A stretch of 64,000 bases of DNA from Bacteroidales bacterium UBA5536. GTDB taxonomy: Bacteria; Bacteroidota; Bacteroidia; Bacteroidales; F082. Of this stretch, positions 23,489 through 31,996 are shown piece after piece. The stretch covers positions 124,001-188,000 of the forward strand of contig DINQ01000015.1 in assembly GCA_002426795.1 (NCBI GenBank), given 5' to 3'. The notes below the pieces were generated by a model that was not told the DNA's origin, made no database searches, and saw nothing but the letters and a program-made list of their open reading frames with translations. Made by a program: the position numbers and the translations under genes. Positions within the stretch are counted from its first letter, which is position 1; each line of letters begins with the position of its first letter.

Positions 23489-25753
23489 TTATTGTACTGA
23501 CACAGTCTCAACGCGCAAAGGTTGAGGTGTTGCCTTGTGAATGGTGAGTTCGTCAATCAGATTGGTCGCACCAGCGTATTTATCGATGATGAACAATACA
23601 TAACGAATATCAACATTGATGGTGCGTTGCAGTGCAGGTTCAAAAGCGATATCACCGCTCATGGCTTCCCAGTTTCCGTCGAAAGCAATACCAATCAGCT
23701 CGCCTTTTCCATTGATCACCGGACTTCCGGAGTTTCCTCCGGTGATGTCGTTGGTAGTGAGGAAGCAAACGCGCAGTTCGCCATCAACGCCATATGGACC
23801 AAAGTCTTGTTTTTCAATCAGTTCTTTCAGATATGATGGAACAATAAACTCGTCGTTGGTGGGGTCTTCTTTTTCAAGGATTCCGTTCGACGTTGTGTAA
23901 TAATTGTATTCAATGGCGTCAGCTGCCTGATAGTCCTGTACCGACCCATAGCTCATACGCATGGTAGAATTGGCATCGGGATAGAAAACCCTGTTGGGTT
24001 GCATCTCGCGCAAACCAGCAATAAACAAACGTTCACCTTCGCCCAGTGAAGCTTGTGCAGCGCGGAATCCACCACTGACTTCCATGAGTTTTTCCATGAA
24101 ACCGTTGGCCAGTTCAAGTGCAGGATCTTTTTCGAGTGTACGTCGATTTGGGTTGTCGAGGAATGCGCTCAAACGTGCCTTGTCGGCAAAAATGGAGTTT
24201 TTAAACACAGCTGCAGCATACTGATCAAAGTCTCCTTTATATTTGTTAAACATCTGATAAACAATGGGCGTTTGCATGTTTACAGGAACTTTCTGATAGT
24301 AAAGTTTTAGCATTTCGGCCAGAACCTTCTCGTCTGCAGGTGCATAATAATCTTTAAAGTGCTCATCCAGGTCTTTTTTCATTGACTCAGCGGTTGACTT
24401 GAGCTGTTCTTCGCGTTCCTGCTTCATTTTTTCGGCCATATCCTTGTCTTTTGGCAGGGATTTTTTGTCGATGGGTTGCATCAGCTCCAGCAAGCTGTTG
24501 AATGAATTGGCATAGCCAACAATTTCAGCACCATTCAAACCGGCAAAACTGGTGTAAAGCAATGGTTCCACCGTTCCGCTCATGCCATCATAGGCTTTTT
24601 GCAGAGATTCAAGTACGTTTCCATATTTTTCTTGGCGAGTCGGATCTGCCTGAACCCATTGTGTAAACTGCTCTTCAATTTTCTGTTTTTCTGAAAAAAC
24701 ATCCAGTTTTTTCAAACCTCTGGTTTGTCCGATGAGGTATTTCCAGCTGTTGGCTGTAACGGCATACTTGCTGGCATACTGGATTTTAACCTGTTGATCA
24801 ACATCCATAAATTCTTTCCAGGTTTCGAGTTTCTTGCCAAAGAGCTCGATGATGGCTGGATATTGATCGTTGAGCAAAAAGTTGACACCACTGCTGGTCA
24901 AATACCTGTTGGTTGAACCGGGATATCCCCAAATCATGGCAAAGTCACCTTTTTCAACGCCATCGAGGCTGATGGGCAGATAGTGCTTTGGTTTCATTGG
25001 GATGTTCTCTTCAGAATAGTCTGCCGGACTTCCGTCAGGTGCAGTATAAACTCTGAAGATTGAGAAGTCGCCTGTATGACGCGGCCACATCCAGTTGTCG
25101 GTATCTCCACCAAATTTGCCTACGGCTGAAGGTGGAGCACCAACCAGGCGAACATCTGTATAAACCTGGTATACAAACATATAATACTCATTTCCACCGA
25201 AGAAACTTTTCACAACAACATTGTATTTTCCATCTTCGGAAGCCACTTTTTTCAGGCGTGAACTAACTGTACGGATGGCAGCGTTGCGTTCATCCGATGA
25301 CATTTCAGGAGTTACTTTGGCAAAAACGCTGTCGGTAACTTCTTCCATGCGCACCAAAAATGACACTGATAATTCCTGGTTCGAAATTTCTTCGTCTAAG
25401 CTTTTGGCCCAGAAACCATTGGTTAGATAATCGTGTTCGAGGGTGCTGTGTTGTTGAATCACATCGTAACCACAGTGGTGGTTGGTAAAAAGCAAACCCT
25501 GATCAGAAACAATTTCGCCTGTGCAAAAGAAACCCGAAGGTGTTGGGCTGTTTGATAAACCTACAACAGCGTCTTTCAGACTGGAGTGATTTACGCTGTA
25601 AATTTCTTCTGGTGTGAGTTGGAGACCTGCTTTTTGCATGTCGGCATAGTTGAGTCTTTCAACAAACATAGGCAGCCACATGCCTTCATCAGCATATGAT
25701 TTGCCAAATGATGCCAGCATGAAAAAAGCCAGCACGAATAACATTTTTTTCAT
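23489..25753 (-). CDS. dpp7: S46 dipeptidyl-peptidase, DPP7-type
   Basis: 754 residues from the ATG at 25753, where a signal peptide starts (MKKMLFVLAFFMLASFG). S46 chymotrypsin-fold serine exopeptidase of the periplasm or surface that removes N-terminal dipeptides. The catalytic triad is visible: His in TNHHCGYD, Asp in GGDTDNWMWPRHTGDFS, Ser in TGGNSGSPV. The residue 18 positions after the catalytic Ser decides specificity in this family; here it is Gly (GIAFDGNWEA), as in DPP7, which prefers hydrophobic P1. The helical domain lies in the middle. The second S46 gene in this window (52684) has Arg there. Confidence 0.95.
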   Translation of the reverse strand: MKKMLFVLAFFMLASFGKSYADEGMWLPMFVERLNYADMQKAGLQLTPEEIYSVNHSSLKDAVVGLSNSPTPSGFFCTGEIVSDQGLLFTNHHCGYDVIQQHSTLEHDYLTNGFWAKSLDEEISNQELSVSFLVRMEEVTDSVFAKVTPEMSSDERNAAIRTVSSRLKKVASEDGKYNVVVKSFFGGNEYYMFVYQVYTDVRLVGAPPSAVGKFGGDTDNWMWPRHTGDFSIFRVYTAPDGSPADYSEENIPMKPKHYLPISLDGVEKGDFAMIWGYPGSTNRYLTSSGVNFLLNDQYPAIIELFGKKLETWKEFMDVDQQVKIQYASKYAVTANSWKYLIGQTRGLKKLDVFSEKQKIEEQFTQWVQADPTRQEKYGNVLESLQKAYDGMSGTVEPLLYTSFAGLNGAEIVGYANSFNSLLELMQPIDKKSLPKDKDMAEKMKQEREEQLKSTAESMKKDLDEHFKDYYAPADEKVLAEMLKLYYQKVPVNMQTPIVYQMFNKYKGDFDQYAAAVFKNSIFADKARLSAFLDNPNRRTLEKDPALELANGFMEKLMEVSGGFRAAQASLGEGERLFIAGLREMQPNRVFYPDANSTMRMSYGSVQDYQAADAIEYNYYTTSNGILEKEDPTNDEFIVPSYLKELIEKQDFGPYGVDGELRVCFLTTNDITGGNSGSPVINGKGELIGIAFDGNWEAMSGDIAFEPALQRTINVDIRYVLFIIDKYAGATNLIDELTIHKATPQPLRVETVSVQ

Positions 25754-25929
25754 AAAATTTGGAGGATTTTGATTTGAGGTAAACATAAAATAAATTCAGC
25801 GCTAAAAACTAATCAGATAATATGCCACAAAACACATGTCATAGATTATCAAAATGTTAACGATTTTATTTGACATGTGCTTTGCGGGCAAATGTTCGGT
25901 ATGGTTCAGGGGTTGTCCGGATTCGTACA

Positions 25930-27567
25930 CTACTTAAGGCCAAGCATTTGTGGTCCCATCTGGAAGTAAATATCAACCGGAATACCTTTTTCAGTAATTC
26001 TGTCGAGGTCGGCCTGCAGTTGTGGTTTGATCACACCTTCTTCGGCTACCCAGGCTTTTACTTCTTCGTAGTTGCCATCGCCCTGGTTTTTCAGGATGAG
26101 ACCCGCGAGTTTTTTACTGGCTGCCATCATTTTTTCGAGGTCGATAGAATAAGTACCTGCCTCGCTGCGTGTGAAAGCGCCTTCGTTGAGGAAGAAGTTG
26201 AAGCTAAGCATATTGGCTTTGCCATGCGCACTTGAAGCGCCGAAACGAACCGAGCGGAAAAAGCCTGCCATGAAGGTGACATAATTGTCCATGAGTTCGG
26301 TGTCTTTAAACTCACCCATTTCGTGCAGACGTGTCACGAGGTAAAGACCGAGTATATCGGCTTTGGCTTCTTCAACTGCAGAATATTGTTCCTTGAGGGC
26401 TTTGCGTACGGTTGATGTACCGTCGATGGTGTTTTTGATACCGAGTCCGTGTGCTACTTCATGGAACATGGTGTTGCTGAAAAAGGCATCAAAAGTGATG
26501 TGCTTACGCAATTCGGGGGCGATAAGTTCATCGGAAATTGGAACTAAAATATTGTCAAATTTGGCTTTCATGGCATTCTTCAACTGGAGCTTACGGGTGC
26601 CTTTCTGCAGTTGCACGCGCTCATCATTGGGCAGGTTGATGGCAATGGTTTTACCGGCCATATTACAGTCGCCACCATAATATACCACATCATAAGCGTT
26701 GAGGTCGGCATCTGATCCGGGTGTTTCCTGTTTATAAACATCATCCACCGGAAGCTGTTTTTGCAGTTCAGGCAGAAACTGTGCGTAGCGCGACAGGCGG
26801 TCACTCCAGGCAATATCTTTGATCAGGATGTACGATTCATGGGCAGCCTTATATCCAAACAGTGCATCTACATAATTTTCGATTGGTCCAATCACCAGGT
26901 CAACTTTGTTGTTTTTGACGTCCATCCAGGCCATGTCGCTTTCAAAATACTCATCGGTGCGCAGAGCTGTTGCGCGCAGTTTAAGGTAATTGGCAAACTC
27001 TGCATCGCCGGCCAGTTCGGCAGCCTGATCGAGCAGCTCAGCGGCTTTCTTGATTTCAAAAGCATAAATGTCATGATACCAAACACTTTTCAGTTTTCCG
27101 TCTTCATCACGTTGAATGACTGTGTATTGACTGGTTTTATTGGCGTCGTCGAAGGCTTCAAATTCTTCCTTGGTCATGTCAACAGGATAGAAGTTGGCAC
27201 CGGGAGGCATAGCGCCATAACCATCGATAAAAGGTTTTTGGTTGTCGAGCTGGTCCCAGGGGCCATAGTTGATTTCGGCAAACTTTTTGGCTTTTGGGTT
27301 GTCGATGCTTGAGAGCAAGGCATTTTTATCGCCAAAATTCTGTTTCCAGAAGATGTCGTCCATCAGTTGTGCTGCGTCAAAAAGCAGTTTAAGCATCTCT
27401 TTTTCGTTGTCGCTCAAATGGCTGATATCGGCCGTAAGCGGAACTTCAACGTATTTATCAACAAGCTGGTCCATCGGATCTGCCTCTTTTGATTGTTGCT
27501 GTGTGTTTTGCTGACATGCCATTACACTCAAAATCAATAGCATGAGAAAGGGAATTTTTTTAATCAT
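25930..27567 (-). CDS. M49-like (dipeptidyl-peptidase III-related) zinc metallopeptidase lipoprotein
   Basis: 545 residues from the ATG at 27567. Lipoprotein signal (LMLLILSVMAC). Zinc motif HEVAHGLG with Glu-containing second motif EEAKADILGLY about 40 residues later, the arrangement of family M49, where canonical DPP III has HEXXGH and EE(C/K)RAD. The first motif here is the shorter HEXXH. DPP III releases dipeptides from oligopeptides; the lipoprotein signal suggests it works at the outer side of the cell envelope. It follows DPP7 in gene order on the same strand (176-base gap). Confidence 0.88.
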   Translation of the reverse strand: MIKKIPFLMLLILSVMACQQNTQQQSKEADPMDQLVDKYVEVPLTADISHLSDNEKEMLKLLFDAAQLMDDIFWKQNFGDKNALLSSIDNPKAKKFAEINYGPWDQLDNQKPFIDGYGAMPPGANFYPVDMTKEEFEAFDDANKTSQYTVIQRDEDGKLKSVWYHDIYAFEIKKAAELLDQAAELAGDAEFANYLKLRATALRTDEYFESDMAWMDVKNNKVDLVIGPIENYVDALFGYKAAHESYILIKDIAWSDRLSRYAQFLPELQKQLPVDDVYKQETPGSDADLNAYDVVYYGGDCNMAGKTIAINLPNDERVQLQKGTRKLQLKNAMKAKFDNILVPISDELIAPELRKHITFDAFFSNTMFHEVAHGLGIKNTIDGTSTVRKALKEQYSAVEEAKADILGLYLVTRLHEMGEFKDTELMDNYVTFMAGFFRSVRFGASSAHGKANMLSFNFFLNEGAFTRSEAGTYSIDLEKMMAASKKLAGLILKNQGDGNYEEVKAWVAEEGVIKPQLQADLDRITEKGIPVDIYFQMGPQMLGLK

Positions 27568-27700
27568 TTTCACGAAGATTATTTGGTTCTGCGACACGAA
27601 GATACATCATTTTTGTGTGAACTGTACCGTTTTTGACTGCTTTTAGCCATAGCATTGGCAGGTGAGAATCTTATACTTTTTACATTAAATATTGTAACAG

Positions 27701-27712
27701 CTACATATGTAG
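27701..27712. promoter_or_regulatory. 12-base palindrome before the DUF2202 gene (candidate operator)
   Basis: CTACATATGTAG is a perfect palindrome ending 7 bases before a -7 box (27720-27727). Such a place is where an operator would block RNA polymerase. No regulator is assigned. Confidence 0.4.
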
Positions 27713-27719
27713 TCTGCTG

Positions 27720-27727
27720 TATTTTTG
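27720..27727 (+). promoter_or_regulatory. Candidate -7 element (TATTTTTG)
   Basis: Matches TAnnTTTG and lies 23 bases before the start of the DUF2202 lipoprotein. A TTG occurs at 27692-27694, 25 bases upstream, longer than the preferred spacing. Confidence 0.45.
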
Positions 27728-27750
27728 CACCATACACTCATTAAAACAAA

Positions 27751-28530
27751 ATGAATATGAAAAAGTACAAGAAAAACTGGCAGATGAGCTTGGTGCTTGT
27801 TGCCATGCTAACACTGATCATCGGCTGCGAAAAAGCAACCACGAGCGAACTGCCCGAAAGCCAGACAGAAATTGAAAAGTACAATTATGTCAGTCCTGTC
27901 GAGCAGGCAATGGACGATCAAATGGGAACCATCAATGTTGAGGGATTGCCCGAATGCATCGCAAATTACCTTGACAGTTTGCCTGCTGAGCCATTGTCGG
28001 ATGTTGAAATTTCGACCCTCAACTTTGTGCGCGAGGAAGAATTGCTTGCACATGATGTGTATGTTGCGCTCTACGATAAATACAAAGTGCCTGTTTTCAA
28101 CAATATTTCGAAGAGCGAACAATTCCACACTTCGATGATTTTAGCTCTTCTGCAAAAATACAACTTGCCTGATCCGGCGGCTGATCATCAACCAGGTGTT
28201 TTTACTGATGAAGCTATTCAAAACTATTATAATCAGCTGATTGAGCAGGGAAATCTGTCACTCAGCGATGCCATTATTGTTGGTGAAACCATTGAAGATT
28301 TAGATATTGCAGATTTGATCAGTCACTTGGAGAATGATATTGACAACGAAGATATTACAGCCGTTTTCACGCAACTTTATAAAGGTTCGCGCAACCACAT
28401 GAGGGCATTTTTTGCGCACATCAATTTTCGTGGACTCGACTATACCCCCCAGTTTGTTTCACAGGAACTATATGATGAAATTGTTGGCTCAGAATGGGAA
28501 ATCGGCAACGGACTCTGCGGATGCCAATAA
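27751..28530 (+). CDS. DUF2202 (ferritin-like) lipoprotein
   Basis: 259 residues. Lipoprotein signal (LVAMLTLIIGC). The DUF2202 domain starts near 95 with EEELLAHDVYVALYDKY and includes SEQFHTSMILALLQKY, VGETIEDLDIADL and KGSRNHMRAFFAH. The repeated E...H/ExxH pattern is that of a ferritin-like four-helix fold that could carry a di-metal site. Two more Cys end the chain (GLCGCQ). DUF2202 proteins are common in anaerobes; function is unproven, perhaps metal or oxygen handling. A second in-frame ATG lies 6 bases downstream. The gene has its own promoter-like elements and a terminator. Confidence 0.88.
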   Translation: MNMKKYKKNWQMSLVLVAMLTLIIGCEKATTSELPESQTEIEKYNYVSPVEQAMDDQMGTINVEGLPECIANYLDSLPAEPLSDVEISTLNFVREEELLAHDVYVALYDKYKVPVFNNISKSEQFHTSMILALLQKYNLPDPAADHQPGVFTDEAIQNYYNQLIEQGNLSLSDAIIVGETIEDLDIADLISHLENDIDNEDITAVFTQLYKGSRNHMRAFFAHINFRGLDYTPQFVSQELYDEIVGSEWEIGNGLCGCQ

Positions 28531-28605
28531 CACCTTGATGATCCCCAAAAAAGGCATTTTAGCTTTGGTTTTTAGGTAAACTTTGGTTGTTTTTTTACAC
28601 CCGTG

Positions 28606-28640
28606 GGCCGTCTCAGTTTTGGGACGGCCTCCTGGTTTTT
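28606..28640. terminator. Rho-independent terminator between convergent genes
   Basis: GGCCGTC and GACGGCC form a G+C-rich stem with a loop of about 10 bases, followed by TCCTGG and a run of T (28636-28640). It ends the DUF2202 gene. Confidence 0.8.
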
Positions 28641-28661
28641 AATAAATAGATGTAACGGCTT

Positions 28662-29564
28662 TTAGCGGATTGATAGAGGCTTTTTTAGCACAAACGTACG
28701 GGCAATATTGAAACCAAAATAGATATCACCCTTTCCCCAGCTTCCGGTTGTTTCGCTGATAAAGGCGCGATCGAACATGGCTTTCGCATTGCTAATGTGC
28801 AACTGAAAAACATGTCCGCCTGTTTCAATATCAAACCCTGCCGAAAAAACATCCTTTTGATTGAGCGTGGTCTGGTTGTCGGGAAAATAAAAATACTCTG
28901 CATTGAACGAAACGCGTTTGGTGAGTTTCAGCCTTCCGCCGGCTCCTAAAGCAAAGGAAGTATTTTGATCATTGCGTGTTGCCACAAGGTTCTTGTGAAT
29001 CAGGGTAGGTGTTAGCTGCAGGCTCAAACTGCTGCTAAATTTACGGGCAATTAACAGCTGATTGACGTATGCCACACGTGATCTGAAATAATTTTTACGA
29101 TCAGGAAACTGCCACTTAAGAGTGTTAATGGCCACCGAACCCACAAATGAAAGCGAGATAGGCATCACTTTGGCGCCGCTGCTTTGTCGCAGGAGTTTCG
29201 CTTTTACAAAGCCATCATAGGTTTTTTGCCAGCTGCTACGCCCAACTCCAACCGTGATAAAATCATTCAAACCGTATTCCAGACCCAGCCTGATGGTGGC
29301 CTGATCGAGACCAAAGAGTTCGTATGCACCGCTGTTGAGTGTACCAAAATTGTGTTGAATCAAGAAAAGCAGGTTTCCATTAGCCGGATTTTCAACCGAT
29401 TGCCCGTAAACGACACGGGTTGTTTTGAAAGTTGCATAACTGTATGTTGTTTTGGCCACTGAGTCTGTTTCGAGCAGTTCGAACAAATCGTCCTGAGAAA
29501 AAAGCAAACTAGGGACAAACAAGAATAAAAAAAGTGCTGTAAGTCTGAGGTTTTGGTTGTTCAT
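28662..29564 (-). CDS. DUF5777 family outer-membrane beta-barrel protein
   Basis: 300 residues with a signal peptide (LTALFLFLFVPSLLFSQ). The rest shows amphipathic beta strands (IRLGLEYGLNDFITVGVG, KVMPISLSFVGSVAINT) and ends with a basic C-terminal strand, and matches my recollection of the DUF5777 family in Bacteroidota. It begins 12 bases after the cytochrome c lipoprotein gene on the same strand, so both are probably one operon, with the cytochrome first. A role as a porin or a support for extracellular or periplasmic electron transfer is possible but unproven. Confidence 0.82.
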   Translation of the reverse strand: MNNQNLRLTALFLFLFVPSLLFSQDDLFELLETDSVAKTTYSYATFKTTRVVYGQSVENPANGNLLFLIQHNFGTLNSGAYELFGLDQATIRLGLEYGLNDFITVGVGRSSWQKTYDGFVKAKLLRQSSGAKVMPISLSFVGSVAINTLKWQFPDRKNYFRSRVAYVNQLLIARKFSSSLSLQLTPTLIHKNLVATRNDQNTSFALGAGGRLKLTKRVSFNAEYFYFPDNQTTLNQKDVFSAGFDIETGGHVFQLHISNAKAMFDRAFISETTGSWGKGDIYFGFNIARTFVLKKPLSIR

Positions 29565-29576
29565 GGCAACGAGGGT

Positions 29577-29972
29577 TTAGTTTTCTAAGGCGCCTTGCGC
29601 AATCCAGGCATCGATCTGACTGATTTCACAGTCTGACAGCTTTGAACCACCCTGAGGCATGGCAGAATATCCAGCTTCGTGCTTGATGGCGCCCAGCAAT
29701 CTTCCGCTGGCGGCAGCTGCAGCAACTGCATTGTGCGAATCGAGTTGAATTCCACCAGAGGCACCCGCACCAGCATGACAAGAAACACAATTGTTGTTGT
29801 TGAGAATGGGCACAACAGTCTGGGTATAGCTTACATTTTCGGTGTTGCAATTATCGCCAATTGGCGGGTACAAATCCTCTTCGTTGTCTTTGGCGCATGA
29901 CACAAGGATCAGGCTCAGAGCGAGCATCAAAACAGAAATAAATTTATTGGAATGTTTCTTTAGTAATTTCAT
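29577..29972 (-). CDS. Monohaem cytochrome c lipoprotein
   Basis: 131 residues. Lipoprotein signal (LILVSC, Cys at 26). The class I-type haem site CVSCH is at 62-66, and a distal Met ligand is likely M105 in YSAMPQGG, with a final helix SDCEISQIDAWIAQGALEN, as in small membrane-bound cytochromes of the PSCyt1-like group. It would carry electrons in the periplasm, tethered to a membrane. Its operon partner is the DUF5777 barrel; no other cytochrome or maturation gene lies here. Confidence 0.9.
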   Translation of the reverse strand: MKLLKKHSNKFISVLMLALSLILVSCAKDNEEDLYPPIGDNCNTENVSYTQTVVPILNNNNCVSCHAGAGASGGIQLDSHNAVAAAAASGRLLGAIKHEAGYSAMPQGGSKLSDCEISQIDAWIAQGALEN

Positions 29973-30164
29973 GTGTTTTTTGTTGTTGATTGTGTTTTTA
30001 ATGGTTCGTCCATCGACAAAAATATCTGAAAGTTTGAAACAGCTACCATGTCAAGGATTTATTAATCGCAGAATGATTCATTGAATGAGAATTAAAATAG
30101 CTCCAACTAAGTAAAACAAGAAGAAAACAACATTGTTTAATTCAGCTTATTTTTTTTGTAATCA

Positions 30165-30196
30165 TTGTTTCATATCTAGAAAATTCAATATATTTG
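30165..30196 (+). promoter_or_regulatory. Bacteroidota-type promoter for the SQR-like gene
   Basis: TTG (30165-30167), 21 bases, then TATATTTG (30189-30196). Both boxes and spacing fit the consensus. The longest frame for the downstream gene would start at 30133, upstream of this promoter, so the real start must be downstream, at 30247. Confidence 0.65.
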
Positions 30197-30246
30197 CTCT
30201 TGCTGCATCTAAGATGTTGCATTTCAAACAACCAAAACCAAATATT

Positions 30247-31704
30247 ATGGCAACAGTCGTTGTATTGGGCGCGGGTATCTCCGGACATACTGCCGCCGCT
30301 TTTCTCAGAAAAAAACTTTCTAAAAAACACAAAGTCGTAGTTGTAACCCCCAACTCTTACTACCAATGGATTCCTTCGAATATCTGGGTAGGCGTTGGCC
30401 GGATGACCATCGATCAGGTACGTTTCAAACTTGCTAAACTCTATAAGCGCTGGGGAATCGAGTACCACCAGGCGCGTGCGGTGAGCATTCATCCTGAGGG
30501 TGAAGCCGCATCAGAGCAGGGTTTTGTAACAGTAGAATACACTGATGAAACAAAAAAAGGTCAGACAGCCAGGATACAATATGATTATTTAGTTAACTCA
30601 ACCGGACCCAAGCTCAACTTTGATGCTACCGAAGGTCTTGGGCCCGGCAAAAACACGGTTTCGGTCTGTTCATACGATCATGCTGCTCATGCCTGGGAAA
30701 GCCTGCAAAAAGCCATTGAAAAGATGAAAAACGGCGAAAAACAACGTTTCGTTATTGGTACAGGTCACCCGATGGCGACTTGCCAGGGTGCTGCTTTTGA
30801 GTACATCCTGAATGTGGCTTTCGAAATCAGGAAGCGCAACCTGAGCCATATGGCTGATATTGTTTGGCTGACCAATGAATATGAGCTTGGCGATTTTGGC
30901 ATGGGTGGGGCACACATCAAACGCGGGGGTTACATCACCTCAACACGGGTATTTGCCGAGAGTTTCCTCAACGAAAACAATATTCACTGGATCAAACGAG
31001 CCGGCGTAAAAAAAGTAGAACCCAATCTGATTCATTATGAAACCCTGGATGGGGAAACGAAAACAATTGGTTTTGACTTTGCCATGCTGATTCCCGGCTT
31101 TGCAGGCGTTGGTCTCAAGGCTTTTGATCGCAATGGTGCCGATATTTCGTCAAAACTGTTTGCTGCCAATGGCCTCATGAAAGTTGACGCAGATTATACG
31201 CCAAAGCCCTACGAAGACTGGAGTGTAAACGACTGGCCCGAAACGTATCGTAACAGGGATTATCCGAACATATTTGCCCCCGGCATTGCTTTTGCGCCAC
31301 CTCATGGCATTTCGAAACCGATGACGAGTAAAAATGGCACCAATATTTTTCCAACACCACCTCGAACAGGCATGCCATCGGGCGTCATGGGAAAAATCAC
31401 TGCACTCAATATCACCAACCTGATCAACGAAGGAGAGCACGAATTAAAACACCGTGCCAGTATGGGACGCATGGGCGCTGCCTGTATTGTATCGGCCGGA
31501 TTTGGCATGACCAAAGGGGCTGCAGCTACTATGACCGTTTATCCGATTGTTCCTGATTTTGAGAAATTTCCTGATTATGGCCGCGATATCGGATACACCA
31601 TGGGCGAAGCCGGACTGGCGGGCCATTGGCTTAAATGGCTGATGCACTATATGTTTCTGCACAAAGCCAAAGGTTATCCTTTCTGGTGGCTGCTTCCTGA
31701 ATAA
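30247..31704 (+). CDS. Sulfide:quinone oxidoreductase-like flavoprotein
   Basis: 485 residues from the ATG at 30247 (MATVVVLGAGISG), which is the FAD-binding GxGxxG motif. The second half has a conserved GIAFAPPHGIS and a C-terminal stretch with Trp/Tyr (HWLKWLMHYMFLH) suited to bind the membrane. Three cysteines C141 (VSVCSYDHA), C179 (MATCQGAAFEY) and C413 (GAACIVSAG) match the placement of the SQR catalytic cysteines. The enzyme would oxidise sulfide to sulfur or polysulfide and pass electrons to quinone. The possible start further upstream is excluded by the promoter. A 52-residue gene follows after 30 bases. Confidence 0.85.
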   Translation: MATVVVLGAGISGHTAAAFLRKKLSKKHKVVVVTPNSYYQWIPSNIWVGVGRMTIDQVRFKLAKLYKRWGIEYHQARAVSIHPEGEAASEQGFVTVEYTDETKKGQTARIQYDYLVNSTGPKLNFDATEGLGPGKNTVSVCSYDHAAHAWESLQKAIEKMKNGEKQRFVIGTGHPMATCQGAAFEYILNVAFEIRKRNLSHMADIVWLTNEYELGDFGMGGAHIKRGGYITSTRVFAESFLNENNIHWIKRAGVKKVEPNLIHYETLDGETKTIGFDFAMLIPGFAGVGLKAFDRNGADISSKLFAANGLMKVDADYTPKPYEDWSVNDWPETYRNRDYPNIFAPGIAFAPPHGISKPMTSKNGTNIFPTPPRTGMPSGVMGKITALNITNLINEGEHELKHRASMGRMGAACIVSAGFGMTKGAAATMTVYPIVPDFEKFPDYGRDIGYTMGEAGLAGHWLKWLMHYMFLHKAKGYPFWWLLPE

Positions 31705-31734
31705 AAGTGAATAAAATCGAAAAGATCAAAAAAA

Positions 31735-31893
31735 ATGAAAAATAGACCCATCATACCCTATAGTGAAGAATCCTATCCGCCAGTCCCAACCCGTGGAACC
31801 AGATTCTGGAGAAGTTTTGTGCCCTGGCAACTCGTGCGTTTTTTTGTGCTCAACATCAAAATTATTCGTATCGTTGTTGGAGGGCACTCCTAA
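31735..31893 (+). CDS. 52-residue protein next to the SQR-like gene
   Basis: A short frame starting MKNRPIIPYSEESYPPVPTR and ending IVVGGHS. It lies 30 bases after the SQR stop on the same strand. The first half is polar and Pro-rich; the second half (FWRSFVPWQLVRFFVLNIKI) is an aromatic, basic amphipathic or single membrane segment. A random frame would not combine this position, strand and amphipathic design, so I call it a gene. It may be a membrane anchor or small subunit of the SQR. I do not know a named family. Confidence 0.62.
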   Translation: MKNRPIIPYSEESYPPVPTRGTRFWRSFVPWQLVRFFVLNIKIIRIVVGGHS

Positions 31894-31941
31894 CAGATTT
31901 TACATGTCTTGCGCTGTATCACAGTTTTGATGCGGCTTTGC

Positions 31942-31973
31942 TTTGGTAAACATGTAGAAACTCACTAGCTTTG
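31942..31973 (+). promoter_or_regulatory. Bacteroidota-type promoter for the 31997 gene
   Basis: TTTG (31942-31945), 20 bases, then TAGCTTTG (31966-31973), a very good match. The first ATG of the frame (31976) is only 2 bases downstream, where transcription would barely have started, so the ATG at 31997 is preferred. Confidence 0.7.
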
Positions 31974-31996
31974 TCATGCCAAATAAAACACAGCGC

